From: Devosia aurantiaca
GTDB lineage: Bacteria > Pseudomonadota > Alphaproteobacteria > Rhizobiales > Devosiaceae
Direction of reading: 5' to 3'
Length of the DNA: 64,000 bases
Assembly (NCBI RefSeq): GCF_011058215.1
Contig: NZ_JAALFG010000002.1
Span: 124,001 to 188,000, forward strand
Part shown: positions 44,378 through 52,915 of the stretch, in pieces
How positions within the stretch are numbered: position 1 is the stretch's first letter
Layout: each line of letters opens with the position of its first letter
Program-made: the position numbers and the translations under genes
Notes under the pieces: generated by a model
Told to the model about the DNA's origin: nothing
The model's database searches: none
What the model saw: the letters and a program-made list of their open reading frames with translations, nothing else

Positions 44378-45673
44378 CCCGTCCGCTGCTGATCGAAAAT
44401 GCCCGCATCGTGGACCCGGCATCGGGCACCGACCGTCGCGGTGCGGTGCTGGTCGAAGACGGCAAGATCGTCGACTTGGCGCTGGGTGTGGCCCGGTCGG
44501 CGTGCCTGACAACGCCGAAGTCGTTGATGCAAAGGGCCACGTCCTGGCACCCGGCCTGATCGACATGCGCGTCTTCGTCGGCGAGCCCGGCAAGGAATAT
44601 CGCGAAACCCTCGCCTCCGCCGGGGCTGCAGCCGTTGCCGGCGGCGTCACAAGCTTCGTCATGATGCCGGATACGACCCCGTGGTCGACGACGGCGCCCT
44701 GGTGGACTTCCTGATCCGCCGCGCCGAAGCGCAGTCCCTTGCCCGCATTCTTCCCGCTGCCGCCATCACCCGCGGCCTCAATGGCAAGGAGATGACCGAG
44801 TTCGGTCTCCTCAAGGAAGCTGGCGCGGTCTGCCTCACCGACGGATCGCACTCGATCCAATCGACTGCGCTCTTGCGCAGCGCCATGGACTACGCCGCCA
44901 ATTTCGACATGCCCTTCGTCCATCAACCCTCCGATAGCGAGCTGGTCGGCGACGGCGTCATGAATGCCGGTCTCTTCTCCACCGTGCTCGGCCTGCGCGG
45001 CATTCCGCGCGAAGCCGAGACCATACCCCTTGCGCGCGACATGCAACTCGCGGCGCTCACCCGCGTCCGCTACCATGCCGCCCAAATCTCCACCGAAGGC
45101 TCGGCGGCGCTGCTGAAGGCAGCAAAATCGCGTAACCCGCAGGTTACAGCCGGCATTTCGATCAACAATCTCTGCCTCAACGAAAACGACATCGGCCGCT
45201 ATCGCACCTACTTCAAGCTCAACCCGCCGCTGCGAAGCGAGGATGACCGGCAGTCCATGATCGAAGCGCTGAAAACCGGCGTCATCGACACCATCCACTC
45301 CGATCACGATCCGCAGGACACCGAGGTCAAGCGCCAGCCTTTCGCTGAAGCCTCCGACGGCGCCATCGGGCTCGAAACCCTCCTCGCCGCGGCCTTGCGC
45401 CTCGTTCATTCCGGCGATGTCGACCTCCTGACCATCCTTCGCGCCATGACCAGCCGGCCGGCCGAAATCCTCAGTCTTGCCAGTGGTCGCATCGCGCGCG
45501 GTGCGCCGGCCGATCTGATCCTGGTCGACCTCGAATATCCCTGGCAGGTTACCGAGCGCGAGCTGCGCTCCAAGTCACGCAACACCAGCTTCGAAGGCGC
45601 ACGCATGCAGGGCAAGGTCATGCGCACCTTTGTCGGCGGCAAGACCGTCTTCACCCACAAGGAAGCCGCATGA
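44374..45673 (+). CDS. pyrC: Dihydroorotase homologue lacking the HxH motif (PyrC'-like), two frameshifts
   Basis: Three segments in successive -1 frames: [20 protein letters not shown]; then [20 protein letters not shown] up to FVMMPDTTP; then [18 protein letters not shown] to the end. Single missing bases near 44490 (GTGGCCC) and in CCCC 44677-44680 explain this; corrected length is 433. Where active dihydroorotases have DxHxHxREPG, this protein has [10 protein letters not shown], so the first two zinc ligands are gone. Known non-catalytic PyrC' partners of PyrB in Pseudomonas are the closest parallel, and such forms are common beside pyrB in Rhizobiales. It probably has a structural role; a true PyrC should exist elsewhere. 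Confidence 0.9.
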
Positions 45674-46713
45674 CCATTCCGTTTTTTGACGGCCACAACG
45701 ATACGCTGCTGCGCCTCCTCGAGCACGCCAACGCCGACAAGGTCGCGCTCTTCGTCGAGGGCACGCAGGATGGTCATGTTGACCTGCCGCGCGCCCGGGC
45801 GGCCGGCATGGTTGGCGGTTTTTACGCGATGTTCCCACCGCCGCTAAAGGGCAATCTCGCAAGCGTCGCCACCAATCCCATGAGCAATGGCGAACTCCCA
45901 CCCGAACTCAGCAACGCCGATGCCACGCCCTCGACCATGGGCATGGCCGCGATCCTGCTGCGCCTCGAACAGGCCGGTGCGCTCACGATCTGCCGGTCCG
46001 CAGCAGACATCCGCAACGCCATCGCCATCGAAAAGCACGCCGCGATCTTCCACATCGAAGGCGCCGAGGCCATCGACACGAACTTTCACGCCTTCGACGT
46101 GCTCTATGCGGCTGGCCTGCGCTCGATCGGCATCACCTGGAGCCGCGCCAACGCCTTCGGCACCGGCGTTCCCTTCCGCCACAATGCAGATCCCGATATA
46201 GGCCCGGGGCTCAGCGACGCCGGCAAGGAACTCGTCCGCCTTTGCGACAAGCATGGCGTAATGATTGACCTCAGCCACCTTAACGCCGCCGGCTTCCGCG
46301 ACGTCGCAGCCATCTCCACCAAGCCGCTGGTCGCCACCCATTCCAACGTTCACGCCATTTCGCCGGGCACCCGCAACCTGGTCGATTGGCAACTCGCCGC
46401 CATCCGCGACTCCGGCGGCGTCGTCGGCCTAAACTACGCCACCGGCTTCCTGCGCGAAGACGGCAAGTTCGACGCCGACACGCCGATCGAACTTATGGTC
46501 CGCCATGTCGACGCCCTCCTCGAAGCTCTGGGCGAAGACGGCGTGGCGCTGGGCAGCGATTTCGACGGCGCCCGCATCCCCAACGCCATCGGCGACGTCC
46601 GCGGCACCCAAAACCTGCTGCGCGCCCTGCTCGACAAAGGCTACGGCGAAACGCTGGTCAAAAAAATCGCGCTAGGCAACTGGCTGAAGCTGATCGAACG
46701 AACGATCGGGTAG
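45670..46713 (+). CDS. Membrane-dipeptidase family (M19) zinc dipeptidase
   Basis: 347 residues. DGHNDTLLRLL supplies the HxD ligands, FHIEGAEAID the bridging Glu, and MIDLSHLNAAG and ATHSNVHAISP the second-site histidines. GSDFDGARIP is the late catalytic Asp segment. It hydrolyses dipeptides, often with a D-residue. There is no signal peptide, so it is cytoplasmic. It overlaps the dihydroorotase-like gene (ATGA). Confidence 0.93.
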   Translation: MTIPFFDGHNDTLLRLLEHANADKVALFVEGTQDGHVDLPRARAAGMVGGFYAMFPPPLKGNLASVATNPMSNGELPPELSNADATPSTMGMAAILLRLEQAGALTICRSAADIRNAIAIEKHAAIFHIEGAEAIDTNFHAFDVLYAAGLRSIGITWSRANAFGTGVPFRHNADPDIGPGLSDAGKELVRLCDKHGVMIDLSHLNAAGFRDVAAISTKPLVATHSNVHAISPGTRNLVDWQLAAIRDSGGVVGLNYATGFLREDGKFDADTPIELMVRHVDALLEALGEDGVALGSDFDGARIPNAIGDVRGTQNLLRALLDKGYGETLVKKIALGNWLKLIERTIG

Positions 46714-46743
46714 ATTAGCCGACCATTGCACCGTTAGCCCCTA

Positions 46744-46776
46744 GACCTCATGGTGAGCCTGTCGAACCACGAGGTC
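46744..46776. repeat. Single covarying palindromic repeat (GG form)
   Basis: One unit with inner arms TGGT/ACCA and outer arms GACCTC/GAGGTC. It lies between the dipeptidase stop and the GIY-YIG start, ending 9 bases before that ATG. It is the only unpaired standard copy in the window. Confidence 0.85.
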
Positions 46777-46785
46777 GCAGGCACG

Positions 46786-47079
46786 ATGCCCTTCTACGTC
46801 TACATCCTCGAAGGCAGCGACGGATCATACTACACAGGGCTCACGCGTAAGCACCCCGAGCAACGCCTGTGGGAGCACAACGCGGGCGTGGTGGAAGGTT
46901 CGTCCACACGCGGTCCCGTCGTGCTAAAATGCGCGGAAGAGTTCGCCAGCGCATTGGACGCGATCAACCGTGAACGCCAGATCAAAGGTTGGAGCAGGCG
47001 CAAAAAGAAAGCGCTGATCGCCGCAGACTATGAGAGCTTGCCAAGTCTGGCAAAGACCACCATCACGCCGAAGACCTAA
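46786..47079 (+). CDS. GIY-YIG domain (UPF0213-type) protein
   Basis: 97 residues from MPFYVYILEG. The nuclease core reads YVYILEGSDGSYYTGLTRKHPEQRLWEHN (given here in pieces: YVYIL, then GSYYTGLT with the YTG form of YIG, then R and H). EEFASALDAINRERQIKGWSR is the usual C-terminal helix pair. Such small proteins are genomically widespread and of unclear role. It is flanked on both sides by the palindromic repeats. The open frame extends back through the upstream repeat, but that part is not expected to be translated. Confidence 0.85.
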   Translation: MPFYVYILEGSDGSYYTGLTRKHPEQRLWEHNAGVVEGSSTRGPVVLKCAEEFASALDAINRERQIKGWSRRKKKALIAADYESLPSLAKTTITPKT

Positions 47080-47093
47080 TACTGAGCTCCCTA

Positions 47094-47183
47094 GACCTCA
47101 TCCTGAGCTTGTCGAAGGACGAGGTCGCAGCCACTGGCTTCCGCGCGCCCGACCTCGTGGTTCGACAAGTTCACCATGAGGTC
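47094..47183. repeat. Covarying palindromic repeat pair (CC form + GG form)
   Basis: The unit at 47094-47126 has TCCT/AGGA. The inverted unit at 47151-47183 has TGGT/ACCA. Both have full GACCTC/GAGGTC outer arms. The pair occupies the gap between the convergent GIY-YIG and topA genes, so it could act as a bidirectional 3' structure. Confidence 0.88.
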
Positions 47184-47199
47184 TCATGAGAAGTGCCGC

Positions 47200-49830
47200 C
47201 TAAAACGGCACATCCTCACTATCGACGATCTTCTTCGCCGCGGCCTTCTTCACCGGTGCCTTCTTGACCGCAGCCGGCTTCTTCGCCGCAGCCGCAGTCT
47301 TTGCCGCCGGCTTCTTGGCCGCAGCCTTTTTCGCCGGTGCCTTCTTCTTGCCGCCGCCTGCCTCGATCTTGGCGGTGATCAGCGCGACAGCCTGCTCGAG
47401 CGTGATGTCCTCAGGCTTGATGTCCTTCGGAATATTTGCATAGACCTTGCCCAGCTGCGCATAGGGACCGAAGCGGCCATTCGCGATCTTGATCGGGCCG
47501 TCGTCATAGTCGAAGGTCTTGATCGCCGAAGCACTGGCGCGCTGGAAGCCACCGGCTGCCTTTTGCGCAATAAGGTCAACCGCGCGGTTGATGCCGACGG
47601 TGAATACCTCTTCCACGTCCGGCAGATTGGCATATTTGCCGTCATGCAGAATGAACGGACCATAGCGCCCGAGACCCGCCGAAATGGGCAGCCCCGACTC
47701 CGGATGAAGACCCACTTCTCGCGGCAGCGACAAAAGTTGCAGCGCCTTCTCCAGCGTCAGCGTCGCCGCCTCCCAGCCCTTGGGCAGTGACGAGCGCTTT
47801 GGCTCCTTGCCGTCACCGAGCTGCACGTATGGCCCGAAGCGACCGGACTTGAGATGCACCTCTTCGCCGGTTTCCGGATCGGTGCCGAGCACCCCGTCGC
47901 CGGCCGCAGCCTGAGAGGAATTGCCGTTGGCCGCATCTGACAGCTGCGTCGTGTGCTTGCACTCGGGATAGTTCGAGCAGCCGATAAGCGCGCCGAACTT
48001 GCCGAGCTTCAGCGACAGCGTACCGGTGCCGCAGGTCGGGCACCGGCGACGATCGGACCCGTCCGCCTTCGGTGGGAAAATGTGGTCTTCCAAAAGATCG
48101 TTGAGCGCGTCGAGGACCTCGGACACGCGCAGGTCCTTGATCTCCTCCGTCGCCTGCGTGAAATCCTTCCAGAAATCACGCAGCAGCACCTTGTAGTCGA
48201 GCTCGCCAGCCGAAACCTGGTCGAGCTTTTCTTCGAGGCCCGCCGTAAAGCCGTATTCCACATAGCGGGTAAAGAACGACTCAAGAAACGAGGTGACGAT
48301 GCGGCCGCGATCTTCCGGATGCAGCGCCTTGCCCTCAAGCCGCACATAGTCGCGGTCCTTGAGCGTCGTCAGCGTCGCCGCATAGGTCGAGGGACGGCCA
48401 ATGCCGAGCTCTTCCATCTTCTTGATGAGGCTGGCCTCGGTGAAGCGTGACGGCGGCTGGGTGAAATGCTGCTCGATCTCGACCTTTCTGAGGTCCGGCT
48501 TGTCGCCGACATTGAGCGGCGGCAGCTCGCGATCGTCTTCGTCCTCGGTATCCTCGTCCGACTTCACCTCGACGCCATAAAGCTTGAGGAAGCCGGGGAA
48601 GGTCACGACCGATCCGGTCGCGCGCAGCGTCACGGCACGGCCCGGCACATTGACGGCGATGTCCACCGTAGTCCGATCGATCTCGGCCGATTTCATCTGC
48701 GAGGCCAGCGTGCGGCGCCAGATCAGGCCATAAAGCTTGGCTTGGTCGGCATCGAGGTTGAGCTGCTCGGGCCGCTTGAACATGTCCGTCGGGCGGATGG
48801 CCTCGTGCGCTTCCTGCGCATTCTTGGCCTTGGTCTGGTAGATGCGCGCCTTTTCCGGCAGATACTCCTCGCCGAAATACTTGCCGATCACCGAGCGGGC
48901 CATCGAAATGCCCTCCGGCGCCATCTGCACGGCGTCGGTACGCATATAGGTAATGAGCCCGTCCTCGTAGAGTCGCTGGGCGATCTGCATCGTGCGATTG
49001 GGCGAAAGGCCGAGGCGCGACGAAGCATCCTGTTGCAGGCTCGACGTCGTGAACGGCGCATAGGGATTGCGCTTGGTCGGCTTCTTTTCGACATTGGCGA
49101 CATTGAACTGCCCGCCCTCGATCAGCGCCTTGAGCGCACCGGCATCTTCGCCGGTCTTTATATCGAGCTTGTCGGTCTTCTTTCCATCGACGGCGAAAAG
49201 ACGCGCGAGGAAACTCTTGCCGCCCTGCGCCAGCTGCGCCTCGACGCTCCAATATTCTTCCGGCTTGAACTTCTCGATCTCCGCTTCGCGCTCGGAAACA
49301 AGCCGCAGCGCCACGGACTGCACGCGGCCAGCCGAGCGCGAGCCGGGCAGCTTGCGCCACAGGATCGGCGAGAGCGTGAAGCCCACGAGATAATCGAGCG
49401 CTCGGCGCGCCAGATAGGCGTCGACCAGCGGCATGTCGATGTCGCGCGGCTTGGCCATGGCCGCGGTCACCGCGTCCTTGGTGATGGCGTTGAACACGAC
49501 GCGCTGCACTGGCGTGTCTTTCTTGAGCGCCTTCTTGGCCCGCAACACATCAAGAATATGCCAGGAAATCGCCTCTCCCTCACGATCGGGGTCGGTCGCG
49601 AGGATCAGCCCATCGGCGCCTTTGAGCGCATTGGCGATGTCCGTCACGCGCTTCTTGGACGCCGTATCAACTTCCCATGACATGGCGAAATCTTCGTCCG
49701 GACGCACCGAACCGTCCTTGGCCGGCAGGTCGCGGATATGGCCGAAGCTGGCCAAGACCTCATAGTCCTTGCCGAGATACTTGTTGATTGTCTTGGCTTT
49801 AGCCGGACTTTCAACGACGACGACCTTCAT
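47200..49830 (-). CDS. topA: DNA topoisomerase I
   Basis: 876 residues from MKVVVVESPAKAKTINKYLG at 49830; the long open frame upstream is antisense to murB and is not part of it. The TOPRIM domain has ATDPDREGEAISWH, and the catalytic Tyr is in GLITYMRTDA. ALDYLVGFTLSPILW and KMEELGIGRPSTYA follow. A C4 zinc finger (CPTCGTGTLSLKLGKFGALIGC is split here as CPTC ... GCSNYPEC) and several TopA C-terminal repeats (GRFGPYVQLG, GRYGPFILH, GRFGPYAQLG) end in a long Lys/Ala/Pro tail. It relaxes negative supercoils. dprA, usually its upstream neighbour, is only 1.2 kb away, across murB. Confidence 0.97.
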   Translation of the reverse strand: MKVVVVESPAKAKTINKYLGKDYEVLASFGHIRDLPAKDGSVRPDEDFAMSWEVDTASKKRVTDIANALKGADGLILATDPDREGEAISWHILDVLRAKKALKKDTPVQRVVFNAITKDAVTAAMAKPRDIDMPLVDAYLARRALDYLVGFTLSPILWRKLPGSRSAGRVQSVALRLVSEREAEIEKFKPEEYWSVEAQLAQGGKSFLARLFAVDGKKTDKLDIKTGEDAGALKALIEGGQFNVANVEKKPTKRNPYAPFTTSSLQQDASSRLGLSPNRTMQIAQRLYEDGLITYMRTDAVQMAPEGISMARSVIGKYFGEEYLPEKARIYQTKAKNAQEAHEAIRPTDMFKRPEQLNLDADQAKLYGLIWRRTLASQMKSAEIDRTTVDIAVNVPGRAVTLRATGSVVTFPGFLKLYGVEVKSDEDTEDEDDRELPPLNVGDKPDLRKVEIEQHFTQPPSRFTEASLIKKMEELGIGRPSTYAATLTTLKDRDYVRLEGKALHPEDRGRIVTSFLESFFTRYVEYGFTAGLEEKLDQVSAGELDYKVLLRDFWKDFTQATEEIKDLRVSEVLDALNDLLEDHIFPPKADGSDRRRCPTCGTGTLSLKLGKFGALIGCSNYPECKHTTQLSDAANGNSSQAAAGDGVLGTDPETGEEVHLKSGRFGPYVQLGDGKEPKRSSLPKGWEAATLTLEKALQLLSLPREVGLHPESGLPISAGLGRYGPFILHDGKYANLPDVEEVFTVGINRAVDLIAQKAAGGFQRASASAIKTFDYDDGPIKIANGRFGPYAQLGKVYANIPKDIKPEDITLEQAVALITAKIEAGGGKKKAPAKKAAAKKPAAKTAAAAKKPAAVKKAPVKKAAAKKIVDSEDVPF

Positions 49831-49954
49831 GGGGGAATGTTCCGCAACGCTGTTCGAAGAGGCCGCAACATGGTGAAGCCGAATAGGACTGTCAACGGGC
49901 CACCCTGACGTGACGCTTGCCGAGAGGGCCCGAACAATGGAGATAAGAGCCGTG

Positions 49955-50958
49955 ATGACCGACACTCCCCTCGCCCTGATTCCGGATTTCGACCTTACCC
50001 TCCGCAACACGCTCGCCCTTCGGGCGCAGTCGCGCTCCGGCATCGAAATCACCGACGCCGCGCAGCTCCCAGCGCTCTTCGCCTCAGGCCATCCCGTGCG
50101 CGTGCTCGGCGGCGGCAGCAATGTCGTCCTCGCACTGCATTTTGATGGCATCACCGCCCTGCTCGCAAACAAGGGCCGCGCCATCATCGACGATGGCGAC
50201 GATATTTTGGTCGATGCCGCCGCAGGCGAAAGCTGGCACGAGGTCGTCAGCTTTACCGTCGAACAGGGTTTCGGCGGCCTCGAAAACCTCGCCCTCATCC
50301 CCGGCACCATCGGCGCTGCGCCGGTGCAGAATATCGGTGCCTATGGCGCCGAGCTCGCTGACACTTTCGACAGCCTAACCGCCTTCGACCGGCATACCGG
50401 CGACACGGTGCAGTTCGACCGCGCCGCCTGCCACTTTGCCTACCGGCACAGCGTCTTCAAGGAAGAGCCCGACCGCTATGTCGTGACCTCCGTCCGCCTG
50501 CGCCTGCCAAAAGCCTGGTCGCCGAACCTTGGCTTCGCGGGCCTTTCGGATCTCGCCGAAGCCGCGGAAATCACGCCGCGACTGGTCATGGACCGCGTCA
50601 TCGCCCTCCGCCAAAGCAAGCTTCCCGATTGGCGCGTCACCCCCAATGCCGGCTCCTTCTTCCAGAACCCAATCATGTCGGTCGAAGCCGCGCAGCCAGT
50701 CCTGGCGGAATTTCCGACCGCCCCGAACTTCCCCCAAGCCGATGGCCGCACCAAGCTCTCCGCCGGCTGGCTGATCGAAAAAGCGGCCTCAAGGGTTTTC
50801 GCATGGGCAAGGTCGGGATCTCCGAACGCCACGCCCTGGTCCTCGTCAACCACGGCGGCGGTGAGCAAGCCGATATCCGGGCGCTGGCAGAACACGTCAA
50901 AGCCCAAGTACGCAGTCGCTTTAGCGTGGACCTACACGAAGAGCCCGTTTTCCTCTGA
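49955..50958 (+). CDS. murB: UDP-N-acetylenolpyruvoylglucosamine reductase, E. coli-type, frameshift near 50785
   Basis: Start MTDTPLALIPDFDLTLRNTL at 49955. RVLGGGSNVVLA binds FAD. GLENLALIPGTIGAAPVQNI, YRHSVFKEE, NAGSFFQNPIMS and TAPNFPQADGRTKLSAGWLI match the type I MurB of E. coli. After IEKA the frame changes at GG 50785-50786. One added G gives GLKGFRMGKVGISERHAL and an end at EEPVFL (50958), 334 residues. MurB reduces the enolpyruvyl group in peptidoglycan precursor synthesis. It is not in a division/cell-wall cluster here. Uncorrected, the frame would run into the adjacent repeat. Confidence 0.94.
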
Positions 50959-50968
50959 CCCTTCAGTA

Positions 50969-51053
50969 GACCTCATCCTGAGCCTGTCGAAGGACGAGGT
51001 CGTGGCACAATCCAATGCCCGACCTCGTGGTTCGACAAGCTCACCATGAGGTC
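50969..51053. repeat. Covarying palindromic repeat pair (CC form + GG form)
   Basis: The unit at 50969-51001 has TCCT/AGGA. The inverted unit at 51021-51053 has TGGT/ACCA. Outer arms are intact. It lies between the convergent murB and dprA genes, starting 10 bases after the murB stop. Confidence 0.88.
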
Positions 51054-51065
51054 TTCTCGGTCCCC

Positions 51066-52180
51066 TCACTCATACCTCAACGCCACCAGCTGCCCGCTCG
51101 ACCACTCGATCCGCCCGGCAATATCGAGCTCCAGCAAAAGCATCTGCATCGCCGAAGGCCCGATCCCCGTGGCCCCGATCAGCTCATCGACCTCGACCGG
51201 CGTGTTCGACAAAGCCTCTAACAGCCGAGCCCGGTCATCTTCCGCAGGCATTGCGCCGATTTCGTCCGGCTGCCACTCCGCATCGAACAGCGCCATCCGC
51301 GCCGGATCAGCGCTGCCCAGCACCTCGATGATGTCCTCGGCGCAGGTGATCAGCCGCGCCCCTGCTGGATCAGTGCATTACCGCCTTCGGCGCGTGGATC
51401 GAGCGGCGAACCAGGCACGGCAAACACATCGCGATTCTGCTCGAGCGCAAGCCGCGCTGTAATCAGCGAGCCCGAGCGTTTGGCCGCCTCGACCACGACG
51501 ATCCCCAGCGACAATCCCGAAACCAGCCGGTTGCGCCGCGGAAAGTCCCGCGCTCGCGGCTCCCAGCCCAGCGGCATTTCCGTCAGCAGCGCCCCGCCAT
51601 TATCGAGGATGTCATGCGCCAGCGGGATATTCTCGTCCGGATAGATCTTGTCGAACCCGCCCGCCAGCACGGCTATGGTGCCGGTGCTGAGGCTCGCCCG
51701 ATGCGCGGCCGTGTCGATGCCGCGCGCCAGTCCGGAGACCACCGTATAGCCCCGCTCGCCCAGATCCGTTGCCAGCAACCGCGTCATCTTCACGCCGGCG
51801 GTGGAGGCATTCCGCGCCCCGACGATGCCGACCGTGCGCTGCCAGTCGAGCCGCTCGCCCCCTGCCATGGTGATCAGCGGCGGCGCGGCCGGAATATGAT
51901 GAAGGTGCGGTGGGTAATCGGGTTCGCTTTGCGCCACCAGCCGCGCGCCGTAGCGCTCGAGCCCGGCGATCTCGTCTTCGGCCTTGGCTTGCGGAGTGAC
52001 CGTGACGCCCCTGCCCGCCTTGCGGCTGAGCTCGGGCAGGGCCTCGATCGCCGCGGCCGCCGAACCGAACCGGCTCAAGAGCTGACGGAACGTCACGGGG
52101 CCGACATTGTCGCTGCGGATCAGCCGCAGCCAGGCGACGCGTTCGGCGGCAGTCAGCGCCTGACCACCACCGGAAAGCAT
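51066..52180 (-). CDS. dprA: DNA-processing protein DprA, one-base frameshift near 51359
   Basis: An N-terminal SAM-like region is followed by the Rossmann domain: VGIVGARNASTAG, VVSGLARGIDTAAHRASL, AVLAGGFDKIYP, GALLTEMPLG, DFPRRNRLVSGLS and FAVPGSPLDPRAEGGNALIQQG. The C-terminal winged-helix part (VDELIGATGIGPSAMQMLLLELD) is in the -1 frame after a GGGG run (plus-strand CCCC 51359-51362). One added G gives NALIQQGARLITCAEDI and 371 residues. DprA loads RecA on incoming single strands in transformation. The start shares its A with the plsY stop (TGATG). Confidence 0.93.
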
Positions 52181-52788
52181 CAGGCCGCCTTCTTGCCACC
52201 GATGGTGGGCTCGGTGCCCTTGATCAGCCGGGAAATGTTCTCGCGGTGCTGGTAGAACAGCAACAGCGCCAGCGCTGCCACCGTAAAGGTCAGCCAGATA
52301 TTGTCGTTAAAGACATAGGTGAAGATCGGCGCCGTCGCCGCGGCGGTCAGCGCCGCCAGCGACGAGATCTTCCGGGTAAAGCCGATCAGCAGCCACACCG
52401 CGCAAAAGATCAGCCCCACGGGCCAGCTCAGCGACAGCAGCGAACCGATCATCACCGCAACGCCCTTGCCGCCCTTGAAACCGAGCCACACCGGAAAGCA
52501 GTGGCCGAAAAACGCGCCGACAGCGGCAAGCATCGCCGCATCGTCGCCCCAGAAATACCGCGCCACGAGGATCGCAACCGCCGCCTTGAGCGCGTCCAGC
52601 ACCAGCGTCGCCGCTGCCAGCGTCTTGTTGCCGGTACGCAAGACATTGGTCGCCCCGATATTGCCCGAGCCGATCGAGCGGATATCACCAAGACCGGCAG
52701 CGCCGGTCAGGATCAGCCCGAAAGGCACCGAGCCGCACAAATATCCCAGCACCAGCGCCAGGATCAGCGGCAAAATATCGGTCGGCAT
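52180..52788 (-). CDS. plsY: Glycerol-3-phosphate acyltransferase PlsY
   Basis: 202 residues, a multi-span membrane protein. [29 protein letters not shown] and [21 protein letters not shown] are the three conserved PlsY motifs. It transfers acyl groups from acyl-phosphate to glycerol 3-phosphate, the first step of phospholipid synthesis. It is co-transcribed with dprA and divergent from rnr across 127 bases. Confidence 0.96.
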   Translation of the reverse strand: MPTDILPLILALVLGYLCGSVPFGLILTGAAGLGDIRSIGSGNIGATNVLRTGNKTLAAATLVLDALKAAVAILVARYFWGDDAAMLAAVGAFFGHCFPVWLGFKGGKGVAVMIGSLLSLSWPVGLIFCAVWLLIGFTRKISSLAALTAAATAPIFTYVFNDNIWLTFTVAALALLLFYQHRENISRLIKGTEPTIGGKKAA

Positions 52789-52915
52789 GAACGCATCCCC
52801 GTAAGCGACGTTGGCTCAACAACTATCGTCCTAAGGGCCGGAGCGACAAGGGGCGATTTGGCAAAACCCCTGCGGTGACCTACATAAAGAGCAATCCCGA
52901 AACCTGACGAAAATC

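Noticed and set aside
43379..45409. 676-codon minus-strand open frame
   Set aside because: Antisense to pyrB and the dihydroorotase-like gene. Its continuity across the frameshifts is accidental.
46750..46785. N-terminal extension of the GIY-YIG protein through the repeat
   Set aside because: It is translated repeat; MPFYVYIL is the family start.
48466..49680. 404-codon plus-strand open frame inside topA
   Set aside because: Antisense shadow of the topoisomerase catalytic region.
49831..50310. 160-codon N-terminal extension of topA
   Set aside because: The extension is antisense to murB; the MKVVVVESPAKAK start is the family start.
50959..51049. C-terminal extension of murB reading through the repeat (SLSKDE-type peptide)
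   Set aside because: It exists only in the frame after the uncorrected indel; the corrected frame ends at 50958.
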